This document shows positions 23,214 to 32,305 of a DNA stretch of 35,935 nucleotides, in pieces. The first letter of the stretch is position 1, and every line of letters begins with the position of its first letter. The stretch lies in NCBI RefSeq assembly GCF_001509475.1, contig NZ_LLZG01000003.1:1-35935 (forward strand). The letters run 5' to 3'. A program made the translations under genes and the position numbers. The notes under the pieces were generated by a model. That model ran no database searches and was not told the origin of the DNA. It worked only from the letters and a program-made list of their open reading frames with translations. Source of the stretch: Streptomyces regalis (GTDB lineage Bacteria > Actinomycetota > Actinomycetes > Streptomycetales > Streptomycetaceae).

Positions 23214-26200
23214 CTAGGACCGATCGCTGCCGACGGTCACGACACCCGTGGGCTTCGCGCCGGTGGCGTTGTCGTAGACGACGTCATCGGTGGACTTCTT
23301 CCAGATCCTGATACGGAAGGTGTCCGGACCGTCGGTGGCGGTGATCCGGAAGACGTAGCCACCGCTGCCGTTCACCGTGCCGGAGCCCTGGTAGACGGCC
23401 TTGGAGCCGGTGACCACCAGCCAGTCGGAGCCGGCGGAGCGGAACTTCAGCTTCGCCGCGGCGAAGTCGAAGGTCGCCTTGCCACTGGGGACCGTCGCAC
23501 CCTTCGGGTAGGCGGCGGCGAAGGAGAAGACGGCCTTGCCGGTCAGGCTCGGCTTGGCCGGGTAGGCGCCGGCCGGGGAGGTGATCAGGCCGGTGCCGAG
23601 TGCGGGGCCCGCGGCACGGTCGTAGACGATCAGCTCGGGGAGTGTCGCACGGTCCGAGCCCGCGTCGTTGTCCGTGACCGTGATCACCGGGCGGTGGAGT
23701 CCGGCCTTGGTATAGGTGTGCTCGGCCCGGCAGGTCGTGCCGTCGACGGTGCCGGCCGTCGGCTCGGTGCCGTCCTCCCAGTCGATCCGGCAGGTGTGGG
23801 TGTCGCCGACGTCGGCGTCACGGAACCCGGCCGTGAGGGTGATGCTGCGGCCGGCCGGCACGGGGGACGTCGGGCCGGTGGTGGAGACGATCGCCGGCTC
23901 CCTGTTGACGATCGGGTCGATACTCGTCAGCGTCGGGACGACCTTCTTGATCAGGCCCTCGGAGTCGAACTCCAGCTTGTCGACGGTCGTTTCGCGGTGG
24001 GTGCCGTCACCGCCGGGGACGGCGAAACGGTGGTAGGCGATGTACCACTCGTCGGTCTTCGGGACGTGGACCACCGAGTGGTGGCCGGGGCCCTTGATAC
24101 CGAGGGAGAGGTCCTTCTCCAGGATCACGCCGTGCTTGGTCCACGGGCCGGTGGGGGAGGGGCCGGTGGCGTAGGCGACGCGGTAGTTCTCGTCCCGGGT
24201 GTCGTTCTCCGACCACATGAAGTAGTAGGTGCCCTTGCGCTTGATGACGAAGGTGCCCTCGTTGTAGCCGCTGGGCGTGATGTCCTTCATTTTCGAGGTG
24301 TCGACGGAGGTCATGTCGTCGTTCAGCGGAGCCACATAGGCGTGGCCGTTGCCCCAGTACAGGTACGACTGGCCGTCATCGTCCGTGAAGACCGCCGGGT
24401 CGATCATCTGGCCGCTGAACTGGCCCGCCTTGAGCAGCGGCCCGCCGAGCGCGTCCTTGAAGGGGCCGGTCGGCGAGTCGGAGACGGCGACACCGATGTT
24501 GGCGTCGGCGCAGAAGTAGAAGTAGTACTTCCCGTCCTTCTCGGCGATCGTCGGCGCCCAGGCCCTGCTGTCCGCCCAGGAGACGTCAGGACCGAGGTCG
24601 AGGATGACGCCGTGGTCCTTCCAGTGGACCAGGTCGGTGGAGGAGTACGCCTTGAACTGCGTACCGCTCCAGCCCTCGAAGCCGTCGGTGGTCGGGTACA
24701 GGTAGAAGGTGTCGCCGAAGCGGACGATGTTCGGGTCGGCGTTGAGCCCCGGCAGCACCGGGCTCTTCATGATGAGCGCCGAGACCGTCCAGGTGCGCTT
24801 CTTGCCGTCAGAGCCCGTGACCTCGTACGTCACCGGCTTGCTGAAGTCCCGCACGCTGCCGGAGGCGGGGCTGATCGCCGCGCCGTGGGCGAGGGTGAAC
24901 TCCGGTGCCAGCGCCGTGAGGTCGGTGCCCTCCTTCATCGGCAGCGTGATCCTGCTGCCGCCGTTGTCCACGAGGGCGTCGACCTTCAGCGCGGGGTCCG
25001 TCGCCTTGGCGATGCCCGCGGTGTTGCCGCTGAGCTCCATGACCTCCGCTGACGTGAGGGCCCGGTCGTAGATGCGGAAGTCGTCGACCTCGCCGCCGAA
25101 GTACGGGTCGGCCGAGTAGAGGGACCGGCCGATGTAGCCGCTGTAGTCCTTGTTCGCGTCGTACAGCTCGGACGGCTTGGTGGTGACGCCGGTCGCCCGG
25201 GCCGCCTGGATGCCGTCGACGTACAGGACCATCGTGCCGGTCGCGCCGTCGAGGGTGACGGTGACGTGCCGCCACTCGCCGGGCGTGAGCTGCGAGCCGG
25301 CCGTCAGCTTCGACTCGGCCGACCAACTCGCCTTGGTGATGGCCGAGTAGAGGCTGGAGCCGCCGTTGGAGGGCGTCGCGAACAGGTACTTGTTGCTGTC
25401 GGGGCCGAGCCCGAACAGCCACTGGAAGTTGTCGCCGCCCTTCCACTTGGCGTACGTCGAGACGGTCACGCTGTCGGCGTTCTTCAGCACACCGTTCGGG
25501 ATGCGGACGTACGGCGAGGTGGTCGAGCTGCTCGAACCGCCCGACATCTTGAACGAGCCGCCGTCGACGCCGGTGCCGAAGTCGGGCGTACGGACGTAGG
25601 TGCCGTGGTAGCCGTGTCCGCCGGCGTCACGGGCGATGTTGCCGCCGGTCTCGTCGAAGTCGTACTGCAGGAGCAGGTCGGCCGGGACGTCCGGGCCTTC
25701 CTCCGAGACGGTGACCTCGGCCAGGACCGGTATCGCGGCGCCGTCCGGCAGGCTCCCGGTCACGGTGAAGGTGCCGGCCTCGGCGTACTTCGACTCCGGG
25801 ACGTCCTCCCAGGTGACGGCGACGGGGCGCTTCACACCGTCGGCGTACTCGGCGATCACGGTGGCAGGCAGGACCGGGGCCTCACCGATCCGCGTCTTCA
25901 CCGTCACGCCCTCGACGCTCTCCACCAACTGGTCCGGCTGGTAGGCGCGCAGCAGCCGGTCGTACTCGGCCTGCGTCACCGGGAGCACCGTGCCGTGGCG
26001 GGGCTTGGCCGGCAGGTCGTAGCCGGTGGACGGGGTCCAGGTGCCGGAGGCGAGGTCGGTTGTCTCGAAGGGGATGTAGCCGCGGCCGCCGAACTCGTCC
26101 AGGAAGGCGTACCACTTGTCCTCAGTGTTCGACTTGAACACCAGCGGCCCCTCGGCCGCGCTCATCGCACCCTTGCCGATGCCCTCGGCGACGGCGTCCC

Positions 26201-28208
26201 AGGACAGGTCCAGCAGGGAGTCGCTCTTCTCCTCGAAGATGAACTTGCTGTTGGGGGTGGAGGAGGTGTTGTTCCGCTCGTCCTTGGAGAGGCGGAAGTA
26301 CGTCCCGTCGTGCGCGATCACCGTGGAGTCGATGACGGAGTAGCCGCGGTCGATCCACACCTTGGGCTCGCTGAAGGTGTAGAAGTCGCGGGTGGTCGCG
26401 AACATCATGCGGTTGTACGTGTCGCCGGAGTGCGCCTCGTTGTCGTACAGCTTCGACGCCCAGAAGACGACGTACTCACCGCGCTGTGCGTCGTAGAACG
26501 CTTCCGGCGCCCAGGTGTTGCCCGCGCTGTCCGGGGAGACCTTGACCAGGCGCTGGTTCGTCCAGTGGACGAGGTCGGTGGACTCCCAGACCATGATGGA
26601 CTTGCTGCCGGTGCGCTGGGAGGCGTCCCAGTCGCCGTTGCCGTAGATCCTGAGGTCGGTGGCGATCTGGTAGAACTTGTCGCCCTCCGGGGAGCGGATG
26701 ATGAACGGGTCGCGCAGGCCCTTCTCGCCGAGCGTGGAGGTGAGGACCGGCTTGCCGTCGTTCAACTCCCGCCACTTCAACGGGTCGTTGCCCTTGCTGA
26801 GGGCGGCGTAGAGCTGCTCGCCGTCGGCGGTGCCCTCGCCGGTGAAGTAGCTGAACATGTAGCCCTTGAGGGCTTGCCTCGCGGGGAGCTCCGGGACCTT
26901 CGCGGTGAAGGTGCGGGTCGCCTTCGCCTCGCCCTTGGTGACGGTGGCGGTCAGCTCGACGGTGGTGGACCCGTCGCCGTGCGCGGGGCGGTGGACCACG
27001 CCGTCGGGGGAGACGACGTCCGGGTTCGCGGAGGACCAGGCGACGTCGGTGCCGTAGGAACCGGTCGCCGGGAGGGTGAGGTTGCCACGGACGTCGTCGA
27101 GGTTGTGGACGGTGAGGGCCTCGGCGGCCTGCTCGGTGGCGGTCCCGTCGTCGAAGGCCGGCAGGACCGTGACGTCGAAGGTCCTGGTGTCGGTCACCGT
27201 GCCCTTCTTCAGGGTCGCCGTGAGCGTGGCGTGGCCGTCCGGTTCACCGGCCGCGGGGCGGGTCACCGCGCCGGAGTCGGACACGACGGCCGGGTTGTCG
27301 CTGGCCCAGCTGATCGTGGAACCGCCGGCCGTGCCGGTCCTCGGCAGGTCGAGGTCGGCCGTGACGGCGCTGGTGTCACCGAGGCTCAGCGCGGCCTTGT
27401 CGGCGGCGACGCCCTGCGTGGCGACGGGGAGGGCGAGTTGCTCGACCTCGGAGCCGGCGAGGGCGCGGTCGTAGACCCGGAAGTCGCGGATACGGCCCTG
27501 GAAGAGCTTGTCGCCGGAGTAGACCGACTTGCCGATGTAGTTGGCGGTGGTGGTGCCGGCGCCGATGGCACCCGGGGTGATGGTGACCGCGGTGTTGCGG
27601 CCCACCTCCACGCCGTCCTCGTACAGCACACCGGTGCTGCCGGTCTGGGTGTAGGTGAGGTGCTTCCACACCGCGCGGGTCAGATTGTGCGAGTCGGCGG
27701 GCTTGGTGGTCTGCTCCGTCGACCAGTTCCCGCTCGCGATGGACGTCCGGTAGGAGTTGCCGGTGGCGAACAGGTAGCCGTTGCCGCTGCTGCCGCTCGA
27801 GTTGCCGAAGCCGTAGATGAAGTACGGCGTGGACTGCGCGGAGTCGATCCGCACGTCCATCGAGACGGTGATCGCGTCCATGCCCTTCATGACGTCGTCC
27901 GGCACCTTGACGTAGGTGTCCGAGCCGTTGAAGGCGAGCCCTTCGCCGGTGCCCGACCAGTCGGCGGCGCCGCCCACCGTGCCGTCGCGGCCGTGGCCTG
28001 AGGCGTCACTCACGGTGCTGCCGGAGGTGGCGTCGAGCTTGTACCAGAGGGCGAGACCGTCCGTGATCTCCGCCGGTTCGGCCGTGTCCGCGGCCAGAGC
28101 GGAAACAGTGGGCACGGCAAGTCCCAGGAGCAGTGACGCGGCGGTCAGTCCGGCGAGTTGACCCGCCAGACGTCTCGCGCGGCCACGGACACGTGCGATG
28201 TACGGCAT
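23214..28208 (-). CDS. Exported bimodular GH43 glycosidase with two LamG domains
   Basis: This 1,664-residue exoenzyme has a signal peptide (about 1-40), LamG domain 1 (50-258), two Ig-like domains (265-440), GH43 module A (447-755), another Ig-like domain (758-836), LamG domain 2 (844-1060), a linker beta domain (1068-1145), GH43 module B (1148-1425), a PKD-like domain (1435-1528) and a C-terminal beta domain of unknown type. Both GH43 modules keep the acidic triad: Asp500, Asp627, Glu686 in A; Asp1158 (NADPN), Asp1270 (MIDPAVF), Glu1317 (YNEGTF) in B. GH43 enzymes act on arabinan, arabinoxylan or galactan. The ATG at 28208 follows AGGGA; an ATG at 28229 is an alternative. Confidence 0.9.
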   Translation of the reverse strand: MPYIARVRGRARRLAGQLAGLTAASLLLGLAVPTVSALAADTAEPAEITDGLALWYKLDATSGSTVSDASGHGRDGTVGGAADWSGTGEGLAFNGSDTYVKVPDDVMKGMDAITVSMDVRIDSAQSTPYFIYGFGNSSGSSGNGYLFATGNSYRTSIASGNWSTEQTTKPADSHNLTRAVWKHLTYTQTGSTGVLYEDGVEVGRNTAVTITPGAIGAGTTTANYIGKSVYSGDKLFQGRIRDFRVYDRALAGSEVEQLALPVATQGVAADKAALSLGDTSAVTADLDLPRTGTAGGSTISWASDNPAVVSDSGAVTRPAAGEPDGHATLTATLKKGTVTDTRTFDVTVLPAFDDGTATEQAAEALTVHNLDDVRGNLTLPATGSYGTDVAWSSANPDVVSPDGVVHRPAHGDGSTTVELTATVTKGEAKATRTFTAKVPELPARQALKGYMFSYFTGEGTADGEQLYAALSKGNDPLKWRELNDGKPVLTSTLGEKGLRDPFIIRSPEGDKFYQIATDLRIYGNGDWDASQRTGSKSIMVWESTDLVHWTNQRLVKVSPDSAGNTWAPEAFYDAQRGEYVVFWASKLYDNEAHSGDTYNRMMFATTRDFYTFSEPKVWIDRGYSVIDSTVIAHDGTYFRLSKDERNNTSSTPNSKFIFEEKSDSLLDLSWDAVAEGIGKGAMSAAEGPLVFKSNTEDKWYAFLDEFGGRGYIPFETTDLASGTWTPSTGYDLPAKPRHGTVLPVTQAEYDRLLRAYQPDQLVESVEGVTVKTRIGEAPVLPATVIAEYADGVKRPVAVTWEDVPESKYAEAGTFTVTGSLPDGAAIPVLAEVTVSEEGPDVPADLLLQYDFDETGGNIARDAGGHGYHGTYVRTPDFGTGVDGGSFKMSGGSSSSTTSPYVRIPNGVLKNADSVTVSTYAKWKGGDNFQWLFGLGPDSNKYLFATPSNGGSSLYSAITKASWSAESKLTAGSQLTPGEWRHVTVTLDGATGTMVLYVDGIQAARATGVTTKPSELYDANKDYSGYIGRSLYSADPYFGGEVDDFRIYDRALTSAEVMELSGNTAGIAKATDPALKVDALVDNGGSRITLPMKEGTDLTALAPEFTLAHGAAISPASGSVRDFSKPVTYEVTGSDGKKRTWTVSALIMKSPVLPGLNADPNIVRFGDTFYLYPTTDGFEGWSGTQFKAYSSTDLVHWKDHGVILDLGPDVSWADSRAWAPTIAEKDGKYYFYFCADANIGVAVSDSPTGPFKDALGGPLLKAGQFSGQMIDPAVFTDDDGQSYLYWGNGHAYVAPLNDDMTSVDTSKMKDITPSGYNEGTFVIKRKGTYYFMWSENDTRDENYRVAYATGPSPTGPWTKHGVILEKDLSLGIKGPGHHSVVHVPKTDEWYIAYHRFAVPGGDGTHRETTVDKLEFDSEGLIKKVVPTLTSIDPIVNREPAIVSTTGPTSPVPAGRSITLTAGFRDADVGDTHTCRIDWEDGTEPTAGTVDGTTCRAEHTYTKAGLHRPVITVTDNDAGSDRATLPELIVYDRAAGPALGTGLITSPAGAYPAKPSLTGKAVFSFAAAYPKGATVPSGKATFDFAAAKLKFRSAGSDWLVVTGSKAVYQGSGTVNGSGGYVFRITATDGPDTFRIRIWKKSTDDVVYDNATGAKPTGVVTVGSDRS

Positions 28209-28288
28209 GTGGAGTCCCTGCTGAGGCATGGCGGGGCCTCGGCCTGGGCACCCTGCCGTTTCGGCTGTGTGACGTCGTGTTGCGAGAG

Positions 28289-28347
28289 TGTCAAACGGGG
28301 TGTGGTGCAACGTCAAGAGGTTTCGAACAATGTCCGACAGGTCGAAC
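28289..28347 (-). promoter_or_regulatory. Upstream region of the GH43 gene with direct repeats
   Basis: The 143-base gap holds two TTGACA-like -35 candidates on the minus strand (28289-28294 and 28311-28316) without a clear -10, and two direct GTTCGA repeats (28323-28328 and 28342-28347, 19 bases apart) that could bind a regulator. Neither is proven. Confidence 0.3.
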
Positions 28348-28351
28348 GAGG

Positions 28352-28984
28352 TCAGCGGTCCCGCCTCGCGCGGCGGGCCTCGGTCAGCATGGGGAGGAGG
28401 GGCAGCAGGGAGATGACCACGACGAGGGCGACCAGCGGCAGCAGGAAGTCGTCGGCGTCGGGGACGGAGGCGCCCAGTGCGTATCCGGCCAGGACGAGAC
28501 TCTGCGTCCAGAGCAGCCCGCCGACGATCTGCCACACGGTGAAGGTCCGTGTGGGCACGCCGAGCGCGCCGGCCGCCGGGTGCAGGACGGTCCGCACCAT
28601 CGGGATGAAACGGCCGATCACCAGGGCCTTGCCGTAGCCGTAGCGAGCCAGGAGCCGCTCCGCCCGTGCCGCCGTCTCCCGCACGCCCGGTTTCGAGGTG
28701 CGCGCCAGCAGGGCCCGCCCGCCGTGCCGCCCGAGCAGGAACCCGACCTGGCCCCCTACGACGGCTCCGACGGCCGCGCCCAGCAGCACCTGCCACAGCA
28801 CCAGCCGCGGCGCCTGCTCGGCGGTCCCCGCGCACAGCACGCCCGCCGGGAACAGCAGCGTGTCACCGGGCAGGAAGAAGCCGAACACCAGCAGCCCCGA
28901 CTCCGCGAAGATCACCACGAGGACACCGAGCGCACCGAAGGCCGCCAGCACCGAGGCACTGTCCATCGGGTTGACGGCGATCAT
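28352..28984 (-). CDS. DedA family membrane protein
   Basis: This 210-residue integral membrane protein has the DedA/SNARE-associated signature: FAESGLLVFGFFLPGDTLLF early, a GRFIPMVRTVLHPAAGALG loop in the middle, and four to five hydrophobic helices. DedA proteins are proposed lipid scramblases or flippases, often for undecaprenyl phosphate, and support envelope integrity. Of several in-frame starts (GTG 28993, ATG 28990, ATG 28984) the last has GGGAGG at the best spacing, 8 bases. Its stop is 143 bases before the GH43 start on the same strand. Confidence 0.88.
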   Translation of the reverse strand: MIAVNPMDSASVLAAFGALGVLVVIFAESGLLVFGFFLPGDTLLFPAGVLCAGTAEQAPRLVLWQVLLGAAVGAVVGGQVGFLLGRHGGRALLARTSKPGVRETAARAERLLARYGYGKALVIGRFIPMVRTVLHPAAGALGVPTRTFTVWQIVGGLLWTQSLVLAGYALGASVPDADDFLLPLVALVVVISLLPLLPMLTEARRARRDR

Positions 28985-29049
28985 CGCCATCACCTCCCGG
29001 CCGTCCTCGCGGGTCGCCCTCCCTCAAGCATCCCGTGCGCGGGGGTGTT

Positions 29050-29104
29050 CCTCCACGCGGTCCTCCACGCGGTCCTTCACGCGGTCCTTCACGCGGTCTT
29101 CCAC
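29050..29104. repeat. 12-base tandem repeat, four and a half copies
   Basis: Units CCTCCACGCGGT, CCTCCACGCGGT, CCTTCACGCGGT, CCTTCACGCGGT (29050-29097) and a partial fifth copy follow one another. The tract lies in the 158-base gap between DedA and the PP2C remnant. On the minus strand it precedes the dedA start. Confidence 0.9.
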
Positions 29105-29142
29105 CGGGCCCGGCTCGGCGCAGGTGCGGTCGGCGGTGAGCC

Positions 29143-29812
29143 TCAATCACGGGCCTCATCGCGGGGCAGCGGCTGTTCGAACCAGACCACCTTGCCCGTG
29201 CTGACCCGCGTCACTCCCCAGCGCAGTGCCAGTTGGTCGACCAGGAACAGCCCTCGGCCGCCCTCGTCGCTCAGCCGGGCCGGCCTCGCAGCGCAGGACG
29301 TCCGTGCAGAGCAGCCGTGGCGTGATCGGTCGGGAGGCGAAGCGTACGGCGTTCGCCACCACCTCGCTGACCAGGAGCTCGGTGGACTCCACGAGGAGTC
29401 CAGCCCCCAGAGGGGGAGTGTCCTGCGGGTCAGCCGACGGGCCTGTCCCGCGGTCTGAGGGCGAGGGGCCAGGTACCAGTACGCCACGGTCTCCGGCAGG
29501 ATGCCCTCGAACCGGGCGGCGAGCAGCGCGATGTCGTCGTCCCGTTCCCTCGCACCCAGCGTGCCGAGCGCCTCGTCGCACAGCGTTTCCAGTGCCGGGG
29601 GCGCGGAGCCCGACGCGACCGCGTGCAACCGTGTCCGCAGTCGCTCCACCCCGGTCAGCACGTCCGAGTTACGGGACTCGACCAGGCCGTCGGTGTACAG
29701 CAGCAGAGTCGCTCCGGCCGGCGCGTGCAGCTCGGTGGACTCGAATCCACCGACGCCCACGCCGATCGGCGCTCTCGGCGGGACCTGCAGAATCGCAGGG
29801 GTGCCGAGCCCG
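29143..29812 (-). pseudogene. Remnant of a PP2C (SpoIIE-type) phosphatase with HATPase domain
   Basis: The frame begins inside the phosphatase domain (GHSGLGTPAILQVPPRAPIG, then ATLLLYTDGLVESR and ERDDDIALLAARF), so the N-terminal sensor and first half of the PP2C fold are missing. It continues into an anti-sigma-type HATPase part: LTRRTLPLWGL, then in another frame (change near 29397) VESTELLVSEVVANAVRFAS, then back in frame ARLSDEGGRGLFLVDQLALR to VVWFEQPLPRDEARD. About 15 residues of the ATPase are deleted. Such proteins are multi-domain stress-type regulators in Streptomyces. The 5' breakpoint coincides with the end of the thioesterase gene. Confidence 0.82.
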
Positions 29813-30604
29813 CTATGCCCCCGACACGGGTCGGACAGTCAGGATCTGCTGGGCGTGACCGACGGGGCCGTCGACGTCGTGCAGGACCGTGCTGGTGAGG
29901 CCCTGCCCGGACGGACCGAAGGTGACGGTGGTGTCCAGTCCCGTCCAGATGCCTCGTGGCCGGCGGTGCAGGTGGACGGTCAGGTCGACATTGGGGAAGA
30001 TCCACGCGGTGGGCGCCTCCCGGACGGCGATGCCGTTGGCCGTGTCCACCAGGGCGAGATACGACGCGAGGGGGCTGACGGGAACACCCGCGACCAGATC
30101 CAGCGGCGTGGAGATCCAGGCGGTCGCACGGCCCGGCCGGGGCGGTGCGACGGGGCGGACGTCCAGGGAGGCTATGTAACCGCCGGGCCACACGTCGGAC
30201 ATCGGCCACGACGCGAGTGACTCCGGCGAGGTGAGGCGGTCGTCCGAGCCGCCCGCGACCGCGGTGGTGTCATGGCCGGCCAGGAACCATGCGCGGGCCC
30301 GGACGACCGGCCGGTCGGCGATCCGTACGACCGCTTCGAGGAGCTCGATGGTCCGCCCGGGCCGGATGGTCTCCACCTCGATCTCGCACTCGTCGAGGGC
30401 GAGGCGGCCGAGGATGTCGTAGCTGATCCGGGACAGGACCAGGCCGTCGTCCGGCCGGGCGGCGCGGTGACGGTCGATGGCGTGCGCGACGAGCCCGCCC
30501 AGCGGACTGAAGTGCTGCTCGTCCGTGCTCCAGGCTCCGCCCGCGTGGATCGTCGGCTTGTAGCGGTGGTCGTCGATCGGTTCGTAGTAGCTGTCGGGGC
30601 TCAA
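29813..30604 (-). CDS. Acyl-CoA thioesterase family protein (TesB-like double hotdog)
   Basis: This 263-residue protein has two hotdog-like halves: HFSPLGGLVAHAIDRHRA and RISYDILGRLALDECEIEVE in the first, SPLASYLALVDTANGIAVRE and FPNVDLTVHLHRRPRGIWTG in the second, as in TesB-like or 4HBT_3 thioesterases that release free acids from CoA esters. The start is a TTG with GAGGAG nine bases upstream, chosen over an upstream frame of 51 residues that covers the azlD end and has no homology. It lies 67 bases downstream of azlD on the same strand, and its stop meets the PP2C remnant. Confidence 0.78.
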   Translation of the reverse strand: MSPDSYYEPIDDHRYKPTIHAGGAWSTDEQHFSPLGGLVAHAIDRHRAARPDDGLVLSRISYDILGRLALDECEIEVETIRPGRTIELLEAVVRIADRPVVRARAWFLAGHDTTAVAGGSDDRLTSPESLASWPMSDVWPGGYIASLDVRPVAPPRPGRATAWISTPLDLVAGVPVSPLASYLALVDTANGIAVREAPTAWIFPNVDLTVHLHRRPRGIWTGLDTTVTFGPSGQGLTSTVLHDVDGPVGHAQQILTVRPVSGA

Positions 30605-30671
30605 CGCAGCTTTCTCCTCGGGGAGTTGAGTGGCTTCGGGGACGCGGCGGGGAGTTCGGGCACTTGGGGGC

Positions 30672-30998
30672 TCAGAGGGCGTTGAGCAGGACGACGTACA
30701 CGGCCGTGCCTGCGCCCACGCTGAGAATGGTGCGACGGCCGAAGGCCAGGTGGACACCGGCCGTGACGGCGACGGCCAGCAGCGCGTACCAGGTGCCGTG
30801 CGCGTCGGTCGTGATCGTGCCGTGCAGTGCGGTCACGGCGAGGATCGCGAGGATGCCGACCGGCATCCACACCGCCAGTCGCTGCACGATCGCCGACCCC
30901 CGCAGTCGGCCCAGCACGGCGAAGGGGACGGCGCGCAGGGCGAGCGTGATGCTGAAGACGATCGCCAGGACGGCGATGAGATACGAGGTGCTAGGCAC
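30672..30998 (-). CDS. azlD: Branched-chain amino acid exporter small subunit AzlD
   Basis: This 108-residue membrane protein has three to four hydrophobic helices: LIAVLAIVFSITLALRAVPF, then VWMPVGILAILAVTALHGTI and the last pair. This is the AzlD (YgaH-type) subunit that works with AzlC in branched-chain amino acid export. The GTG start has AGGAGG six bases upstream and overlaps the end of azlC by eight bases, typical of the pair. Because azlC is truncated, the exporter cannot be complete. Confidence 0.85.
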   Translation of the reverse strand: MPSTSYLIAVLAIVFSITLALRAVPFAVLGRLRGSAIVQRLAVWMPVGILAILAVTALHGTITTDAHGTWYALLAVAVTAGVHLAFGRRTILSVGAGTAVYVVLLNAL

Positions 30999-31389
30999 GG
31001 GCGGCCTCCTGGACCGTGCGGCGGGCGGCGAGGGCATGGCGGGCCAGGAGCAGCCCGACGAACAGGAGCAGTGCGGTGAACATGGCCATGCCCGGAGTGA
31101 GGATCAGGGCGACCGTGACGCTCGCGCCCGCCAGCAGCAGGGACGGCAGCTCCTTGCGGGAGCGGAACGCGTCCAGGGTGAGCACGGTGAACAGGGCGCA
31201 CAGGGCGAACTCCAGGCCCTTGACGGGAGCCGGCGGAGCCGCGCCGAGGGCGACGCCGACGAGTCCGCCGCCGACCCAGTACACCTCGCACGCGATCTGC
31301 ATGGCCAGCAGCCGGGGCGCCGAACGCTCGTGCTCGGGCAAGGAGGCATTGACGGCGTACACCTCGTCGATCATGGCGTAGACGGCGTA
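30991..31389 (-). pseudogene. azlC: 5'-truncated azlC (branched-chain amino acid exporter large subunit)
   Basis: The readable frame starts in mid-protein at YAVYAMIDEVYAVNASLP and continues through a membrane helix (YWVGGGLVGVALGAA), LDAFRSRKELPSLLLAGASV and a C-terminal helix to the stop. AzlC proteins are about 230-250 residues; only the last 130 codons are left, with no upstream start or earlier helices. An internal ATG (31374) could start 127 residues but lacks a ribosome site. The break lies near 31,390, just before the DHFR-like gene promoter region. The overlap with azlD is kept. Confidence 0.75.
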
Positions 31390-31429
31390 CGAAACGCGCG
31401 ATGGCGTGGCACAGGTGCCCTTCCTCTGA

Positions 31430-31454
31430 GTGACTGGGTGTCACAGGGGTCACG
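31430..31454. promoter_or_regulatory. Candidate operator upstream of the RibD/DHFR-like gene
   Basis: GTGAC-N5-GTCAC (31430-31444) is an inverted repeat, followed by GGTCAC. It lies 53 bases upstream of the reductase ATG. Assignment is tentative. Confidence 0.25.
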
Positions 31455-31506
31455 GCCCATGCCGAGATGCCGGGGCGTTTCATTCCGATGCTTGGAGGAG
31501 AGAGCA

Positions 31507-32127
31507 ATGACCAGACGAACGGGCAGGGTGATCTGCGACATCACGATCTCGGCCGACGGGTACTCGGCGGGGCTCAACCAGACCGAGGAACGCCCCTTCG
31601 GTGACGACGGCGGCGACGGCTGGGGCGACAAGCTGCACGCGTGGATGTTCGAGACCCGCGACGAGAACCGGGCCGAGGTCGACCAGATGGCCGGCGCCAA
31701 AGCGTTCATCATGGGGCGCAACATGTTCGGCCCCGTACGTGGCGAGTGGGATCGGCAGTGGAACGGCTGGTGGGGCGACAATCCGCCGTACCACGCGCCG
31801 GTGTTCGTGCTCACCCACCACGCGCGCGAGCCGCAGCCGATGGACGGCGGCACGACGTACTACTTCGTCACGGACGGAATCGAGTCGGCCCTGGCCCAGG
31901 CACGCGCGGCGGCCGGCGACGGCGATGTCGCGATCCAGGGCGGCGCGACCACCATCAACCAGTACCTCGCCGCCGGCCTGATCGACGAGCTGCGGCTGCA
32001 CATCGTGCCGCTCACACTCGGCGCCGGCACGCGGCTGTTCGAGGGTGTCCCGCCGCTGAAACTGGAGCAGGTGAAGTCGCGGTCAGCGAGCACGGTCACG
32101 CACGTGACCTACCGCGTGCTGTCCTGA
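31507..32127 (+). CDS. RibD/dihydrofolate reductase-like family protein
   Basis: This 206-residue protein begins GRVICDITISADGYSAGLNQ and has the RibD-C/DHFR fold features: KAFIMGRNMFGPVRGEWDRQ, PVFVLTHHAREP, DVAIQGGATTINQYLAAGLI and the final ELRLHIVPLTLGAGTRLFEG. Members use NADPH, but most small single-domain copies have no known substrate. The ATG has GGAGGAGAG in front. It is followed by a strong hairpin. No antifolate or riboflavin genes are nearby. Confidence 0.9.
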   Translation: MTRRTGRVICDITISADGYSAGLNQTEERPFGDDGGDGWGDKLHAWMFETRDENRAEVDQMAGAKAFIMGRNMFGPVRGEWDRQWNGWWGDNPPYHAPVFVLTHHAREPQPMDGGTTYYFVTDGIESALAQARAAAGDGDVAIQGGATTINQYLAAGLIDELRLHIVPLTLGAGTRLFEGVPPLKLEQVKSRSASTVTHVTYRVLS

Positions 32128-32145
32128 GCCGGAGTGTGCTGTTGC

Positions 32146-32180
32146 ACGACTACCGCGGGTTGCGGCACCGCGGTAGTCGT
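32146..32180 (+). terminator. Terminator after the RibD/DHFR-like gene
   Basis: ACGACTACCGCGG (32146-32158) pairs perfectly with CCGCGGTAGTCGT (32168-32180) around a nine-base loop, 18 bases after the stop. Confidence 0.9.
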
Positions 32181-32305
32181 CCTTGGCGGGTTGTGTCGGA
32201 GGCGCCGACGCGACCGGAGAGAGCACAGCCGTGCCATCGAACTCAACGCTCCGCCAAAGGCGCAGAACAGGACATCCTGACGCCGGCCTCATCGTTGAAC
32301 CAGGC

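Noticed and set aside
25266..28001. Very long open frame (911 codons) opposite the GH43 gene
   Set aside because: It is Val/Gly/Arg/Ala-rich without any domain and is the usual antisense shadow of a high-GC gene; the GH43 frame has clear domains and a signal peptide.
29050..29104. Tandem 12-base units as a possible CRISPR array
   Set aside because: Units are contiguous without spacers and too short; no cas genes are present.
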